In this document: positions 5,956-14,253 of the stretch, in pieces
How positions within the stretch are numbered: position 1 is the first letter of the stretch
How the letters are laid out: each line of letters begins with the position of its first letter
NCBI GenBank assembly: GCA_002454125.1
Contig: DKII01000109.1
Coordinates: forward strand, 1 to 16,654
Origin: Novosphingobium sp. UBA6722
GTDB lineage: Bacteria; Pseudomonadota; Alphaproteobacteria; Sphingomonadales; Sphingomonadaceae
DNA: 16,654 nt
Reading direction: 5' to 3'
Made by a program: the position numbers and the translations under genes
Notes under the pieces: generated by a model
Seen by the model: only the letters and a program-made list of their open reading frames with translations
Databases searched by the model: none
Told to the model about the DNA's origin: nothing

Positions 5956-6608
5956 GGCATTTCCTGATCCTGCTGCGGCGTGACCTGGGGTTGCTGCTCG
6001 GCGGTGAGCGGCGCGGGGCGACCTTGCTGCCGGTGCTGTTCTTCCTGGCGGTGGCGATGCTCTATCCCTTCGCGGTCGGGCCTGATGCGCCAGTGCTGGC
6101 GCGGACTGGAGGCGGGGTGCTGTGGATCGCGGCGCTGCTGGCGGCGATCCTGCCGCTCGACCGGCTGGTTGAGCCCGATCTGGAGCTGGGCCTGTTTGAC
6201 CAACTCGCGCTGCGCGGGATCAGCGAGGAATTGGCCATGACCGCGCGGATGGTGGCCCACTGGCTGAGCTTTGCCCCGGCGTTGCTGCTGGCGGCTGTGC
6301 CTGCCAGTGCGCTGGTCGGGATCGACGGAGCGACATTGCAGACGGTAGAAATGGGCCTCGTGGCCGGAACACCGGGCCTTGCCGCGCTGGGCGTACTGGT
6401 CGCCGCGCTGACCGCCGGCCTGCGCGGGGGCGCGGCTTTGGGCGGGCTGCTGGTTATCCCGCTGGCTGTGCCGCTGCTGGTCTTTGGTGCGGGCAGTCTA
6501 TCGACCGGTGGCGAAGCGGGCATTGCCCTGACCGCTGCCTTCAGCCTGGTGCTGGTGGCGATCACGCCCTTTGCCGCAGGCGCAGCGATCCGCAGCGGGC
6601 GGAGTTAG
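5952..6608 (+). CDS. ccmB: Heme exporter protein CcmB
   Basis: CcmB is the inner-membrane permease subunit that partners CcmA in cytochrome c biogenesis. The 218-residue protein is very hydrophobic with about six membrane segments (roughly 24-42, 53-70, 104-123, 133-155, 160-180 and 189-213). It opens with LLRRDLGLLLGGERRGATLLPVLFFL, and includes ILPLDRLVEPDLELGLFDQL, the conserved cytoplasmic loop of CcmB. Length is typical. It overlaps ccmA by 4 bases, and its TAG stop overlaps the stop codon of the convergent map gene by 4 bases (6605-6608). Confidence 0.92.
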   Translation: MRHFLILLRRDLGLLLGGERRGATLLPVLFFLAVAMLYPFAVGPDAPVLARTGGGVLWIAALLAAILPLDRLVEPDLELGLFDQLALRGISEELAMTARMVAHWLSFAPALLLAAVPASALVGIDGATLQTVEMGLVAGTPGLAALGVLVAALTAGLRGGAALGGLLVIPLAVPLLVFGAGSLSTGGEAGIALTAAFSLVLVAITPFAAGAAIRSGRS

Positions 6609-7432
6609 TAAGGCGGCTTGTCCAGCCCCTTGGGCGACTTGGTGAAGATCTCCACCCCGTTTTCGGTGATCCCGATCGAGTGTTCGAACTGGGCAGAGAG
6701 CGAGCGGTCGCGGGTCACGGCCGTCCAGCCGTCTTCCAGCACCTTCACGCCCGGCTTGCCGAGGTTGATCATCGGTTCGATCGTGAAGAACATCCCCGGC
6801 TTCAGTTCTGGCCCGGTTCCGGCGCGGCCGGCGTGGACCACTTCGGGCGAATCGTGGAACAGACGGCCCAGGCCATGCCCGCAGAATTCGCGGACCACGC
6901 CATAGCGATTGGCTTCGGCATAGGTCTGGATCGCCGCGCCGATATCACCCAGCCGCGCGCCGGGCCGGCTGGCTGCTTCGATGCCCAGCATCAGGCATTC
7001 GTGCGTCACGTCGACCAGCCGCTTGGCCTTCAGCGGCACGTCGCCGACCAGGTACATCCGGCTGGTATCGCCGTGCCAGCCATCGAGCAGCGGGGTGACG
7101 TCGATATTGACGATGTCCCCATCCTTCAGGACCTTGTCCGAAGGGATGCCGTGGCAGACCACGTGGTTGATCGAGATGCAGCACGAATGGGTATAGCCGC
7201 GATAGCCCAGCGTGGCCGGCACGGCGCCGCCATCAAGCGTCATCTGACGCACCAGGTCATCCAGTTCCTGGGTCGAAACTCCCGGTTGGACATGCGGAAC
7301 CAGCGCATCAAGGATCTCTGCCGCCAGCCGTCCGGCGCGGCGCATCCCCTCGAAGCCTTCCGGCCCGTGGAGCTTGATCGTGCCGTCGCGCAGGACGGTC
7401 TCGGTTCCGGTTACTACCTGATACTGTGTCAT
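6605..7432 (-). CDS. map: Type I methionine aminopeptidase
   Basis: MetAP removes the initiator methionine from nascent proteins and is normally essential. The 275-residue protein has all five metal ligands at the family spacing: D111 and D122 in NIDVTPLLDGWHGDTSR, H186 in CGHGLGR, E219 in FTIEPMI and E250 in QFEHSIGI. The proximal H94 in CHGIP is also present. There is no N-terminal zinc-finger extension, so it is the short bacterial form. ATG 7432 is the best start (MTQYQVVTGTETV), although the ribosome binding site is weak; a TTG at 7462 would add ten residues. The DUF3298 lipoprotein gene lies 44 bases upstream on the same strand and may be cotranscribed. The 3' end overlaps ccmB. Confidence 0.95.
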   Translation of the reverse strand: MTQYQVVTGTETVLRDGTIKLHGPEGFEGMRRAGRLAAEILDALVPHVQPGVSTQELDDLVRQMTLDGGAVPATLGYRGYTHSCCISINHVVCHGIPSDKVLKDGDIVNIDVTPLLDGWHGDTSRMYLVGDVPLKAKRLVDVTHECLMLGIEAASRPGARLGDIGAAIQTYAEANRYGVVREFCGHGLGRLFHDSPEVVHAGRAGTGPELKPGMFFTIEPMINLGKPGVKVLEDGWTAVTRDRSLSAQFEHSIGITENGVEIFTKSPKGLDKPPY

Positions 7433-7476
7433 CGCCGCCGCATATAGGCGCCTCGCCGCCAAAAAGCGAGTGGGCG

Positions 7477-8289
7477 TCAGCGGCCCAAGGCAAAGACCGA
7501 ACGGTACTGCGGCTTGACCGCTGCCAGCACGGCCTTGGTCACCGGCAGGGTGACCTCGTAATCGCCCTCGGCATAGGGTCCGGCTTCATAGGGCGCGATC
7601 AGGATCCCGATCCGATCAAACTGCTGCTTGTTGGATGAGCCGAGGATCACGGTCGAGGCCGTCGGATCGATGCACTGGTCGAACATGTCCTCGCTGTTCG
7701 GGTCGATCGGCTCACCGCGCCGCGCAGCGCGCTCGCGGTTGAGCGCCTGGCAGAACGGCTCGCGGATCGCCGCCGCCAGTGCGCCGCGCGAGGCGAACAG
7801 ATCGGTCGCGCGGCGGCTCTGGCCAGCGGCCTTGTCCCACAGCAGCGCCTGCGACCAGTGGTTGGGGTGCGCCCCGCCCGTATAGGTGCTTGCCCCGGCC
7901 GACAGGCTGAGCCAGCCGGGCAGATCGGCCACCACCGACCAGCCGGCCGAATAGGAATAGGGATTGAACGGGAAGCCGGTCTCCTTGGCGGCCACCTGCC
8001 CTTCGCGTGCGGCGGCCACCAGTTCGCGGCGCTGCTTGGCCAGGTCCGCTTCCAGTTCGGCCGCCAGCGCCGGTATCGCCGCAGCTTCGGCGGGGTAGCT
8101 GTAATCGAATTCGAACGTGTTGGTCCGTTCCTCGGTCTTGCGGGCCTGGGGCGCCGCCGTTGCCGTTTCAGTCGGCGCAACCGCGATGGCCGTTACCGTT
8201 GCCGCTGTTTCGGACGGCTTGGTCTCGTCCTTCTTCTCGGGCACGCAGGCCGCCGCCAAAAGCAGGAACAGGGTCGCGGCTTTGCGCAT
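7477..8289 (-). CDS. DUF3298/DUF4163 (RsiV-like) domain lipoprotein
   Basis: The 270-residue protein begins MRKAATLFLLLAAACVPEKK, a lipoprotein signal peptide with the predicted lipidated Cys15. A Thr/Ala-rich linker follows to about residue 55. The remainder has hallmarks of DUF4163 plus DUF3298, as in the Bacillus anti-sigma factor RsiV and polysaccharide deacetylase PdaC. These are a TGGAHPN turn in SAGASTYTGGAHPNHWSQALLWD, then ATDLFAS, and near the end IAPYEAGPYAEGDYEVTLPV. The domain is known to bind lysozyme in RsiV; whether it does so here is unknown. GAGAGGAAA at 8297-8305 supports the start. It is divergent from the M17 aminopeptidase (51 bases between starts) and upstream of map on the same strand. 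Confidence 0.82.
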   Translation of the reverse strand: MRKAATLFLLLAAACVPEKKDETKPSETAATVTAIAVAPTETATAAPQARKTEERTNTFEFDYSYPAEAAAIPALAAELEADLAKQRRELVAAAREGQVAAKETGFPFNPYSYSAGWSVVADLPGWLSLSAGASTYTGGAHPNHWSQALLWDKAAGQSRRATDLFASRGALAAAIREPFCQALNRERAARRGEPIDPNSEDMFDQCIDPTASTVILGSSNKQQFDRIGILIAPYEAGPYAEGDYEVTLPVTKAVLAAVKPQYRSVFALGR

Positions 8290-8340
8290 TTGCCAATTTC
8301 CTCTCGCACCTTGCGCCGCAGCGCGGCTATGGCAGCAACC

Positions 8341-9715
<1,375 letters not shown>

Positions 9716-9723
<8 letters not shown>

Positions 9724-10132
9724 CTTGATAGCAGGGGCTTCCGGCGCTAATCGCCCGGTCTTCCAGTTTCCGGGGCACGAAACCTTGACCGTAACCGCCA
9801 TTCCCGAAGGCCAGTATAGCCTGTCCGGCCCGGCCGAAAAGCTTGACGCGGCGCACTGGCCGGTCCGCGGAGATCTGGCGCATATCCGCCTGGCAGGGCG
9901 CTGCTTCGTGCCGCACTATGCCGTGCCGATGCCGCGCAAGGTCGTCGCTGGCGGCGCCAGCCTGCTCGTCGCCAACCGGGCCGATGGCGAAGTGCGCGAG
10001 GCACTGGCCGGCGGTGCGGTCTTCAACGTGCTCGACGTCACCGGCGGCTGGGCCTGGGGCCAGGTCGGCGAGGACGGCTTTGTCGGCTATCTGCCGGTCG
10101 AAGCGCTCGAAGCGGACGAACGACGAAGCTGA
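9716..10132 (+). CDS. SH3-like domain protein, possibly a shortened NlpC/P60 relative
   Basis: The 138-residue protein has a bacterial SH3-type region at about 75-132. It contains GGASLLVANRADGEVREALAGG, then VFNVLDVTGGWAWGQVGEDGFVGYLPVEAL, the GW...VGY pattern common in cell-wall SH3 modules. The preceding LAHIRLAGRCFVPHYAVPMP segment resembles the front part of alphaproteobacterial NlpC/P60 (C40) peptidases that often follow an M17 gene. No catalytic Cys-His-His domain follows: the frame stops at 10132 and REP-like repeats begin 14 bases later. ATG 9716 overlaps the M17 gene by 8 bases and has AAAGGGG at 9705-9711. There is no signal peptide. It may be a natural stand-alone protein or the remnant of a larger hydrolase. 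Confidence 0.7.
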
Positions 10133-10145
10133 ACTATCCCCATTC

Positions 10146-10244
10146 CCGTTCGTGCTGAGCTTGTCGAAGCACCGCTTTTTCTTCGGGTCTGGGCTCAACG
10201 CCTTCAGAACAAGGGCGGTCCTTCGACAGGCTCAGGACGAACGG
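10146..10244. repeat. REP-like palindrome pair (inverted 30-bp units)
   Basis: Two 30-base units in inverted orientation (10146-10175 and 10215-10244) match at 27 of 30 positions and are separated by 39 bases. Each unit also has its own small hairpin: GTGCT/AGCAC in the left and GTCCT/AGGAC in the right. Two of the three differences between the units are a compensating G/C swap that keeps both local stems paired. This is the organisation of REP/BIME elements. The motif around TGAGC-TTGTCGAAG is widely dispersed in sphingomonad and related genomes, from memory. The element fills the gap between the SH3 gene and argC. Confidence 0.8.
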
Positions 10245-10289
10245 AGTTTGCGAAGGTAGGGTCCGGATCGAACCGTCAGGTAATTGCGC

Positions 10290-11213
10290 ATGATCCAAAC
10301 CGTATTCATCGATGGCGCCGCCGGGACCACGGGGCTCGAGATCGTCGAACGCCTTGCCCCCCGCGCTGAATTCGAACTGCTGATCCTGGACGAAGAGGCC
10401 CGCAAGGATGCCGGCGCGCGGCGCGCTGCCTATCACGCGGCAGACTTTGCCGTGCTGTGCCTGCCCGACGAGGCAGCCAAGGAAGCCCTGGCCCTGGCCG
10501 AGGGCGCCAAGGTGCGGATCATCGATGCCTCCAGCGCGCACCGCGTGGCCGATGGCTGGACCTATGGTTTTCCGGAACTGGTCGGACGCGATGCTGTCGC
10601 CAGCGCCAGCCGCGTCAGCAATCCGGGCTGCTATCCCACCGGCTTCCTCGGCCTGGTCGCGCCGCTGGTTCGCGCCGGCCTGCTGCCAGCCGACTGGCCC
10701 TATACCGTCAATGCCGTCTCGGGCTACTCGGGCGGCGGCAAGGCGCTGATCCAGCGATTTGACGAGGACGGCGATATTGCCTTCCGCGCCTATGGGCTGG
10801 GCATGGGGCACAAGCATGTACCCGAAATGCAGCGCTATGCCGGCCTTGCCCATCCGCCGCTGTTCGCTCCCGCCGTGATCGATGCGCATCGCGGCATGGT
10901 GGTCGAAGTGCCGCTGCCGCTCAGCGCCATGCCAATGGCCGGATCGCCCGAAGTCTTGAGGCTTGCGCTGGTTGATTTCTACACCGGCAGCGCGGTGGTG
11001 ACCGTGCACGACGAGCCCAAGGACGAACTGCTGCTGCGCCGCTCGATGCAGCCCAGCGACCGGCTCGACCTGTGGGTGTTCGGCGCCAGGGATGGTACCC
11101 AGGCGCGGCTGGTCGCGCGGCTCGACAACCTGGGCAAGGGTGCCAGCGGGGCGGCCGTACAGAGCCTCAACCTGATGGCCGGCCTGCCCGAAACCGCCGG
11201 GCTCAATCTCTAA
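10290..11213 (+). CDS. argC: N-acetyl-gamma-glutamyl-phosphate reductase, type 2
   Basis: ArgC reduces N-acetylglutamyl-5-phosphate to the semialdehyde with NADPH, the third step of arginine synthesis. The 307-residue protein is the short type 2 form. It has the nucleotide-binding start IDGAAGTTGLEI, IIDASSAHR, the catalytic Cys114 in SNPGCYPTG, VSGYSGGGKAL and the GMGHKHVPEM segment with the conserved His. The C-terminus contains DNLGKGASGAAVQSLNLM, typical of the family. ATG 10290 has CAGG at 10277-10280 at a spacing of 9; the in-frame TTG at 10284 is too close to that site. It stands alone between repeat elements, with no other arg genes in the window. Confidence 0.95.
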   Translation: MIQTVFIDGAAGTTGLEIVERLAPRAEFELLILDEEARKDAGARRAAYHAADFAVLCLPDEAAKEALALAEGAKVRIIDASSAHRVADGWTYGFPELVGRDAVASASRVSNPGCYPTGFLGLVAPLVRAGLLPADWPYTVNAVSGYSGGGKALIQRFDEDGDIAFRAYGLGMGHKHVPEMQRYAGLAHPPLFAPAVIDAHRGMVVEVPLPLSAMPMAGSPEVLRLALVDFYTGSAVVTVHDEPKDELLLRRSMQPSDRLDLWVFGARDGTQARLVARLDNLGKGASGAAVQSLNLMAGLPETAGLNL

Positions 11214-11220
11214 TTCCTGC

Positions 11221-11260
11221 CCCTTGGGGGAGGGGGACCAGCTCAGCTGGTGGAGGGGCA
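11221..11260. repeat. Dispersed palindromic repeat, complete copy
   Basis: The stretch starts CCCTTGGGGGAGGGGGACCA and continues into the near-perfect palindrome ACCAGCTCAGCTGGT (11237-11251), then GGAGGGGC. It begins 7 bases after the argC stop codon. From memory this is a common intergenic palindromic repeat of sphingomonads. Its RNA can fold, so it may also help end argC transcription, though no T-run follows. A second, partial copy lies inverted at 12101-12132. Confidence 0.65.
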
Positions 11261-11335
11261 CGTGCAAACAGACCCGCAAGATCAGGAAAACTGGGCCGGC
11301 CCCTCTTCCACTCTATGTCAATGCGGTTATCGTGA

Positions 11336-11911
11336 TTATTCTTGGTCGATGGCCCGCTTGGCACGGTCGGCCCTTATTTCAGCGATAGCGGCGGCGACTG
11401 GATCATCGGCATTGTCACGCTCCCGCTCACACTGGAGTGAGGCGTAGTACCGCCAAAGATCGGCATCTGCGGGGCTCAGCTTCTTCCCTGAGGTCTGATC
11501 TGCTTTTTTCAGGCAGTCTTGATATGCGCGCTCTCTCGCGGCGCTGCGTCGATCTTCGGCTTTGCGGGCTTGCTGCGCATATATCGCAGCTTCACGCGCT
11601 GCATTCTCACGCTCGATCTGAACCTGATAGCTCCACGCCAGTAAGGCAGCGGCCAAAACGGCAGTTGTGGCAGCGACATACCACCGCTTTAGCCCCAGCC
11701 ATCTTACAAATGACGCCGCCCATTTCTGCAAAGGCGGAAGCCAGGCGTCACCATCTACTGGTTTGCTCAATGCTAAAACAAGGAATCCAACTCCAACGAC
11801 CGGAGCGGCGAATGAACTCTCGTCGTTAATCAACCTGTTGCCCGCATAGGCAAAGCAAGCGAGGGCTGAGCCGCCAAGTAAAACCCGCTGCCAAGGGTTA
11901 ATGCTGGTCAC
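11336..11911 (-). CDS. Uncharacterised membrane protein with C-terminal charged helix
   Basis: I do not recognise this 191-residue protein. It has about three hydrophobic segments: LLGGSALACFAYAG near 11-24, FAAPVVGVGFLVLALS near 34-49 and WYVAATTAVLAAALLAWSYQV near 77-97. A long Arg/Glu/Ala-rich, probably coiled-coil region follows (about 98-135), with two later cysteines (DCLKKAD and LQCERERD). This suggests a small membrane-anchored protein. The start is GTG 11911; a GAGGG at 11915-11919 is only 3 bases away, so the start is uncertain. Composition is clearly more AT-rich than the neighbours. The gene follows, on the same strand, a 5'-truncated frame ending at 11937, and both lie between inverted repeat copies. 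It is likely an acquired accessory gene; function unknown. Confidence 0.55.
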   Translation of the reverse strand: MTSINPWQRVLLGGSALACFAYAGNRLINDESSFAAPVVGVGFLVLALSKPVDGDAWLPPLQKWAASFVRWLGLKRWYVAATTAVLAAALLAWSYQVQIERENAAREAAIYAQQARKAEDRRSAARERAYQDCLKKADQTSGKKLSPADADLWRYYASLQCERERDNADDPVAAAIAEIRADRAKRAIDQE

Positions 11912-11936
11912 AATCCCTCATCGTTACCATAGCTGA

Positions 11937-12095
11937 CTATGCACCTATAACGGTAATTGCGTGCTCTCCCATGTGAATTGTCGCATGAGCAGGGTTCGAC
12001 GAGACTGGCTCGAAGCGAGCTGGATTCCCTCGATACCGCTTAATAGCTGCTTCATACTTGCCGTTCTGGATCAGGTAGACTCTGCCGTCAAACAA
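11937..12095 (-). pseudogene. 5'-truncated reading frame, C-terminal remnant of an unknown protein
   Basis: On the minus strand a frame encodes RVYLIQNGKYEAAIKRYRGN followed by a segment ending HMGEHAITVIGA and a TAG stop at 11937-11939. The composition is protein-like, with alternating strand and charged residues. It has no ATG near its front; the first candidate is TTG 12095 (52 residues) without a ribosome binding site. Upstream the frame runs into the repeat at 12101-12132 and closes at 12159-12161. The simplest reading is a gene whose 5' part was removed or replaced by the repeat. It ends 25 bases before the start of the membrane protein at 11911, suggesting a former two-gene operon. A genuine small protein is not excluded. 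Confidence 0.4.
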
Positions 12096-12100
12096 CGTCC

Positions 12101-12132
12101 GCTTCGTGGTCCCCCTCCCCGTCCCGGAGAGG
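12101..12132. repeat. Partial inverted copy of the dispersed repeat
   Basis: TGGTCCCCCTCCCC at 12107-12120 is the exact reverse complement of 11227-11240. Adjacent GTCCCGGAGAGG and GCTTCG extend the resemblance to this repeat class. The expected second half of the palindrome (a GGTGGAGGGGC-like end) is missing on the 12100 side, where the truncated reading frame begins. Confidence 0.6.
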
Positions 12133-12135
12133 AAT

Positions 12136-12172
12136 GCCTGTTTTTTAGGCAGACGCTGCTAAAAAATCAGGC
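12136..12172. repeat. Long AT-rich inverted repeat of unknown role
   Basis: GCCTGTTTTTTAGGCAG (12136-12152) and CTGCTAAAAAATCAGGC (12156-12172) form an almost perfect stem with a 3-base loop (ACG) and one bulged base on each side. The order is T-run, stem, A-run on both strands, the reverse of an intrinsic terminator, so I do not call it one. It abuts the partial repeat copy and might be the end of a small mobile element. The rest of 12173-12290 contains no gene; I see only short arms TTCGCG/CGCGAA (12193-12213) and TGCGA/TCGCA (12235-12255) ahead of the sigma-54 site. Confidence 0.5.
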
Positions 12173-12290
12173 AAGTCAGAATGCCAGATCACTTCGCGAA
12201 AGTTACACGCGAACGACTCGCAAAATTCAAATGTTGCGATTCCGCTCTTTTCGCAGCCGCAGCGATCAACTAGGCCCGTTCCCAGGCCAC

Positions 12291-12306
12291 TGGCACGATT
12301 CTTGAT
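12291..12306 (+). promoter_or_regulatory. Sigma-54 (RpoN) promoter of glnB-glnA
   Basis: TGGCACGATTCTTGAT matches the -24/-12 consensus (TGGCACG-N4-TTGCW) except for A in place of C at the -12 GC. The GG (12292-12293) and G (12304) have the required 10-base separation. Transcription would begin near 12316, leaving a structured leader of about 70 bases (GGGCCGGCCC, CCCAG-CAA-CTGGG and CGGTACCG palindromes) before glnB. This fits NtrC-controlled nitrogen regulation. A clear NtrC site of the TGCAC/GTGCA type was not seen upstream. Confidence 0.65.
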
Positions 12307-12388
12307 AGGAACCGGGCGTGGCATTCCAAAAGGCCGGGCCGGCCCAGCAACTGGGACGGTACCGGCACGCTGCGCAGGGGAATACGAA

Positions 12389-12727
12389 GTGAAAAAGATC
12401 GAAGCGATCATCAAGCCCTTCAAGCTCGATGAAGTGAAGGAGGCGCTCCACGAAGTCGGCGTTTCCGGCATCACCGTGACCGAAGCCAAGGGCTTTGGCC
12501 GCCAGAAGGGCCATACCGAACTTTATCGCGGCGCCGAATACGTCGTCGACTTTCTGCCCAAGGTGAAGCTTGAGGTTGTGGTGAGCGACGACCTGGCTGA
12601 CCGCACTGTCGAAGCGATCGCCGCCGCCGCGCAGACCGGGCGGATCGGTGACGGCAAGATTTTCGTTTACGCCGTCGAAAAGGCGATCCGCATCCGCACC
12701 GGCGAGCGTGACAACGACGCCATCTGA
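12389..12727 (+). CDS. glnB: Nitrogen regulatory protein P-II
   Basis: PII is a trimeric cytoplasmic signal protein that senses 2-oxoglutarate, ATP/ADP and glutamine status and controls glutamine synthetase adenylylation and NtrB/NtrC. The 112-residue protein (MKKIEAIIKPFKLDEVKEAL) has the T-loop KGHTELYRGAEY with Tyr51, the uridylylation site, at its exact position. The B-loop TGRIGDGKIFV and a C-loop including RIRTGERDNDAI are also present. Length is standard. The start is GTG 12389 with AGGGG at 12376-12380, 8 bases away. The sigma-54 promoter at 12291 and the downstream glnA 63 bases away make this the classical glnBA unit. Confidence 0.96.
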   Translation: MKKIEAIIKPFKLDEVKEALHEVGVSGITVTEAKGFGRQKGHTELYRGAEYVVDFLPKVKLEVVVSDDLADRTVEAIAAAAQTGRIGDGKIFVYAVEKAIRIRTGERDNDAI

Positions 12728-12790
12728 TCCAACCATTCCAATCGGAACACACCCACGGCCGCAGGTCGGGGACTTAAAAAGGGAAGACCA

Positions 12791-14200
12791 ATGACCAAGG
12801 CCAAGGACATCTTCAAGCGGATCAAGGACGAGGAGATCGAGTGGGTCGATCTGCGTTTCACCGATCCCAAGGGCAAGTGGCAGCACCTGACGATGTGCGC
12901 CCACGTGATGGGTGAGGACGAGCTGGAAGACGGCCTGATGTTCGACGGTTCGTCGATCGAAGGCTGGAAGGCCATCAACGAGTCCGACATGATCCTGAAG
13001 CCGGACCTGGATTCGGTCTTCATCGATCCGTTCAGCGCCACGCCGATGATGATCATCACCTGCGACATCGTCGAGCCTTCGACCGGTGACCTCTATGGCC
13101 GCGACCCGCGCTCGACCGCGAAGCGCGCCGAAGCCTTCCTCAAGACCACCGGCATCGGCGACACCGTCTATGTCGGCCCGGAAGCTGAGTTCTTCCTGTT
13201 CGACGACGTCCGCTTCTATGACGGCTATGACGGCAACGGCTTCAAGATCGACGACATCGAACTGCCGACCAACGGCAACCGTGAATATGACGGCGGCAAC
13301 TTGGCTCACCGTCCGCGCGCCAAGGGCGGCTACTTCCCGGTCGCGCCGGTCGACTCGTGCGTCGACATCCGCGGCGAGATGGTCTCGACCATGCTCGAAA
13401 TGGGTCTGCCCTGCGACAAGCACCACCACGAAGTTGCCTCGGCTCAGCATGAGCTTGGCCTGACCTTCGGCACCCTGGTGCAGACCGCTGACCGCATGCA
13501 GGTTTACAAGTACGTCGTGCAGCAGGTCGCCCAGGCCTATGGCAAGACCGCGACCTTCATGCCGAAGCCGATCAAGACCGATAACGGTTCGGGCATGCAC
13601 ACCCACATCTCGATCTGGGATGGCGGCAAGCCGCTGTTCGCCGGGAACGGCTATGCCGGCCTTTCGGACATGTGCCTGTACTTCATCGGCGGCGTGATCA
13701 AGCACGCCAAGGCGCTCAACGCCTTCACCAACCCGACCACCAACAGCTACAAGCGCCTGGTCCCGGGTTACGAAGCCCCGGTGCTGCTGGCCTATTCGGC
13801 CCGCAACCGCTCGGCCTCGTGCCGCATCCCCTATGGCGCCGGTGACAAGGCCAAGCGCGTGGAATTCCGTTTCCCCGACGCGATGGCCAACCCCTACCTG
13901 TGCTATGCAGCGCTGCTGATGGCCGGCCTCGACGGGATCAAGAACAAGATCCACCCGGGCGAAGCCATGGACAAGAATCTCTACGATCTGCCGCCGGCCG
14001 AACTGGCCCAGGTGCCGACCGTTTGCGGTTCGCTGCGTGAAGCGCTCGACAGCCTGGAAGCCGATCACGACTTCCTGCTGCAGGGCGGGGTCTTCACCAA
14101 GGACCAGATCGAAGCCTACATCGAACTGAAGTGGCCCGAAGTGATGCGCTGGGAAACCACGCCGTCGGCCGTTGAGTTCGACATGTACTACAGCGCCTGA
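12791..14200 (+). CDS. glnA: Type I glutamine synthetase
   Basis: Glutamine synthetase makes glutamine from glutamate, ammonia and ATP, as a cytoplasmic dodecamer. The 469-residue protein has the family landmarks: DGSSIEGW near the N-terminus, GPEAEFFLFD, the ATP-binding KPIKTDNGSGMHTHISIWDGGKPLF, NSYKRLVPGYEAP, RNRSASCRIP and the adenylylation Tyr398 in KNLYDLPP. This makes it the regulated GSI-beta type, to be controlled by GlnE in response to PII. The ATG has GGGAAGA at 12781-12787. It is probably cotranscribed with glnB and ends at a hairpin terminator at 14228. Confidence 0.97.
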   Translation: MTKAKDIFKRIKDEEIEWVDLRFTDPKGKWQHLTMCAHVMGEDELEDGLMFDGSSIEGWKAINESDMILKPDLDSVFIDPFSATPMMIITCDIVEPSTGDLYGRDPRSTAKRAEAFLKTTGIGDTVYVGPEAEFFLFDDVRFYDGYDGNGFKIDDIELPTNGNREYDGGNLAHRPRAKGGYFPVAPVDSCVDIRGEMVSTMLEMGLPCDKHHHEVASAQHELGLTFGTLVQTADRMQVYKYVVQQVAQAYGKTATFMPKPIKTDNGSGMHTHISIWDGGKPLFAGNGYAGLSDMCLYFIGGVIKHAKALNAFTNPTTNSYKRLVPGYEAPVLLAYSARNRSASCRIPYGAGDKAKRVEFRFPDAMANPYLCYAALLMAGLDGIKNKIHPGEAMDKNLYDLPPAELAQVPTVCGSLREALDSLEADHDFLLQGGVFTKDQIEAYIELKWPEVMRWETTPSAVEFDMYYSA

Positions 14201-14227
14201 TCCAGGCCTGACATCGGTTCACCGAGG

Positions 14228-14253
14228 GGGCGTCCGGAGCGATCCGGGCGCCC
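14228..14253 (+). terminator. Putative rho-independent terminator after glnA
   Basis: GGGCGTCCGGA (14228-14238) and TCCGGGCGCCC (14243-14253) form an 11-pair stem with one G-U wobble and a GCGA tetraloop, 27 bases after the glnA stop. The tail is TTCGCGTTGT, a weak T-run, so termination may be incomplete. Confidence 0.6.

Noticed and set aside
9843..10259. Plus-strand frame ending in VLSLSKHR and LRQAQDERS
   Set aside because: It is an out-of-frame shadow of the SH3 gene extended by REP-derived sequence.
10134..11279. Minus-strand open frame opposite argC that includes PFVLSLSKDR-type sequence
   Set aside because: VLSLSK and LRQAQ segments are translations of the REP-like repeat and are a known source of false genes; the rest is antisense to argC.
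12136..12172. Considered as an intrinsic terminator
   Set aside because: The T-run precedes rather than follows the stem on both strands.
11961..12305. Plus-strand frame of 114 codons between the membrane protein and glnB
   Set aside because: It crosses the repeat copy and the AT-rich inverted repeat, lacks a ribosome binding site, and the minus strand over 11937-12095 is more protein-like.
12266..14068. Open frame of 600 codons on the minus strand over glnB and glnA
   Set aside because: It is the antisense of two unmistakable genes and has a shadow-like composition.
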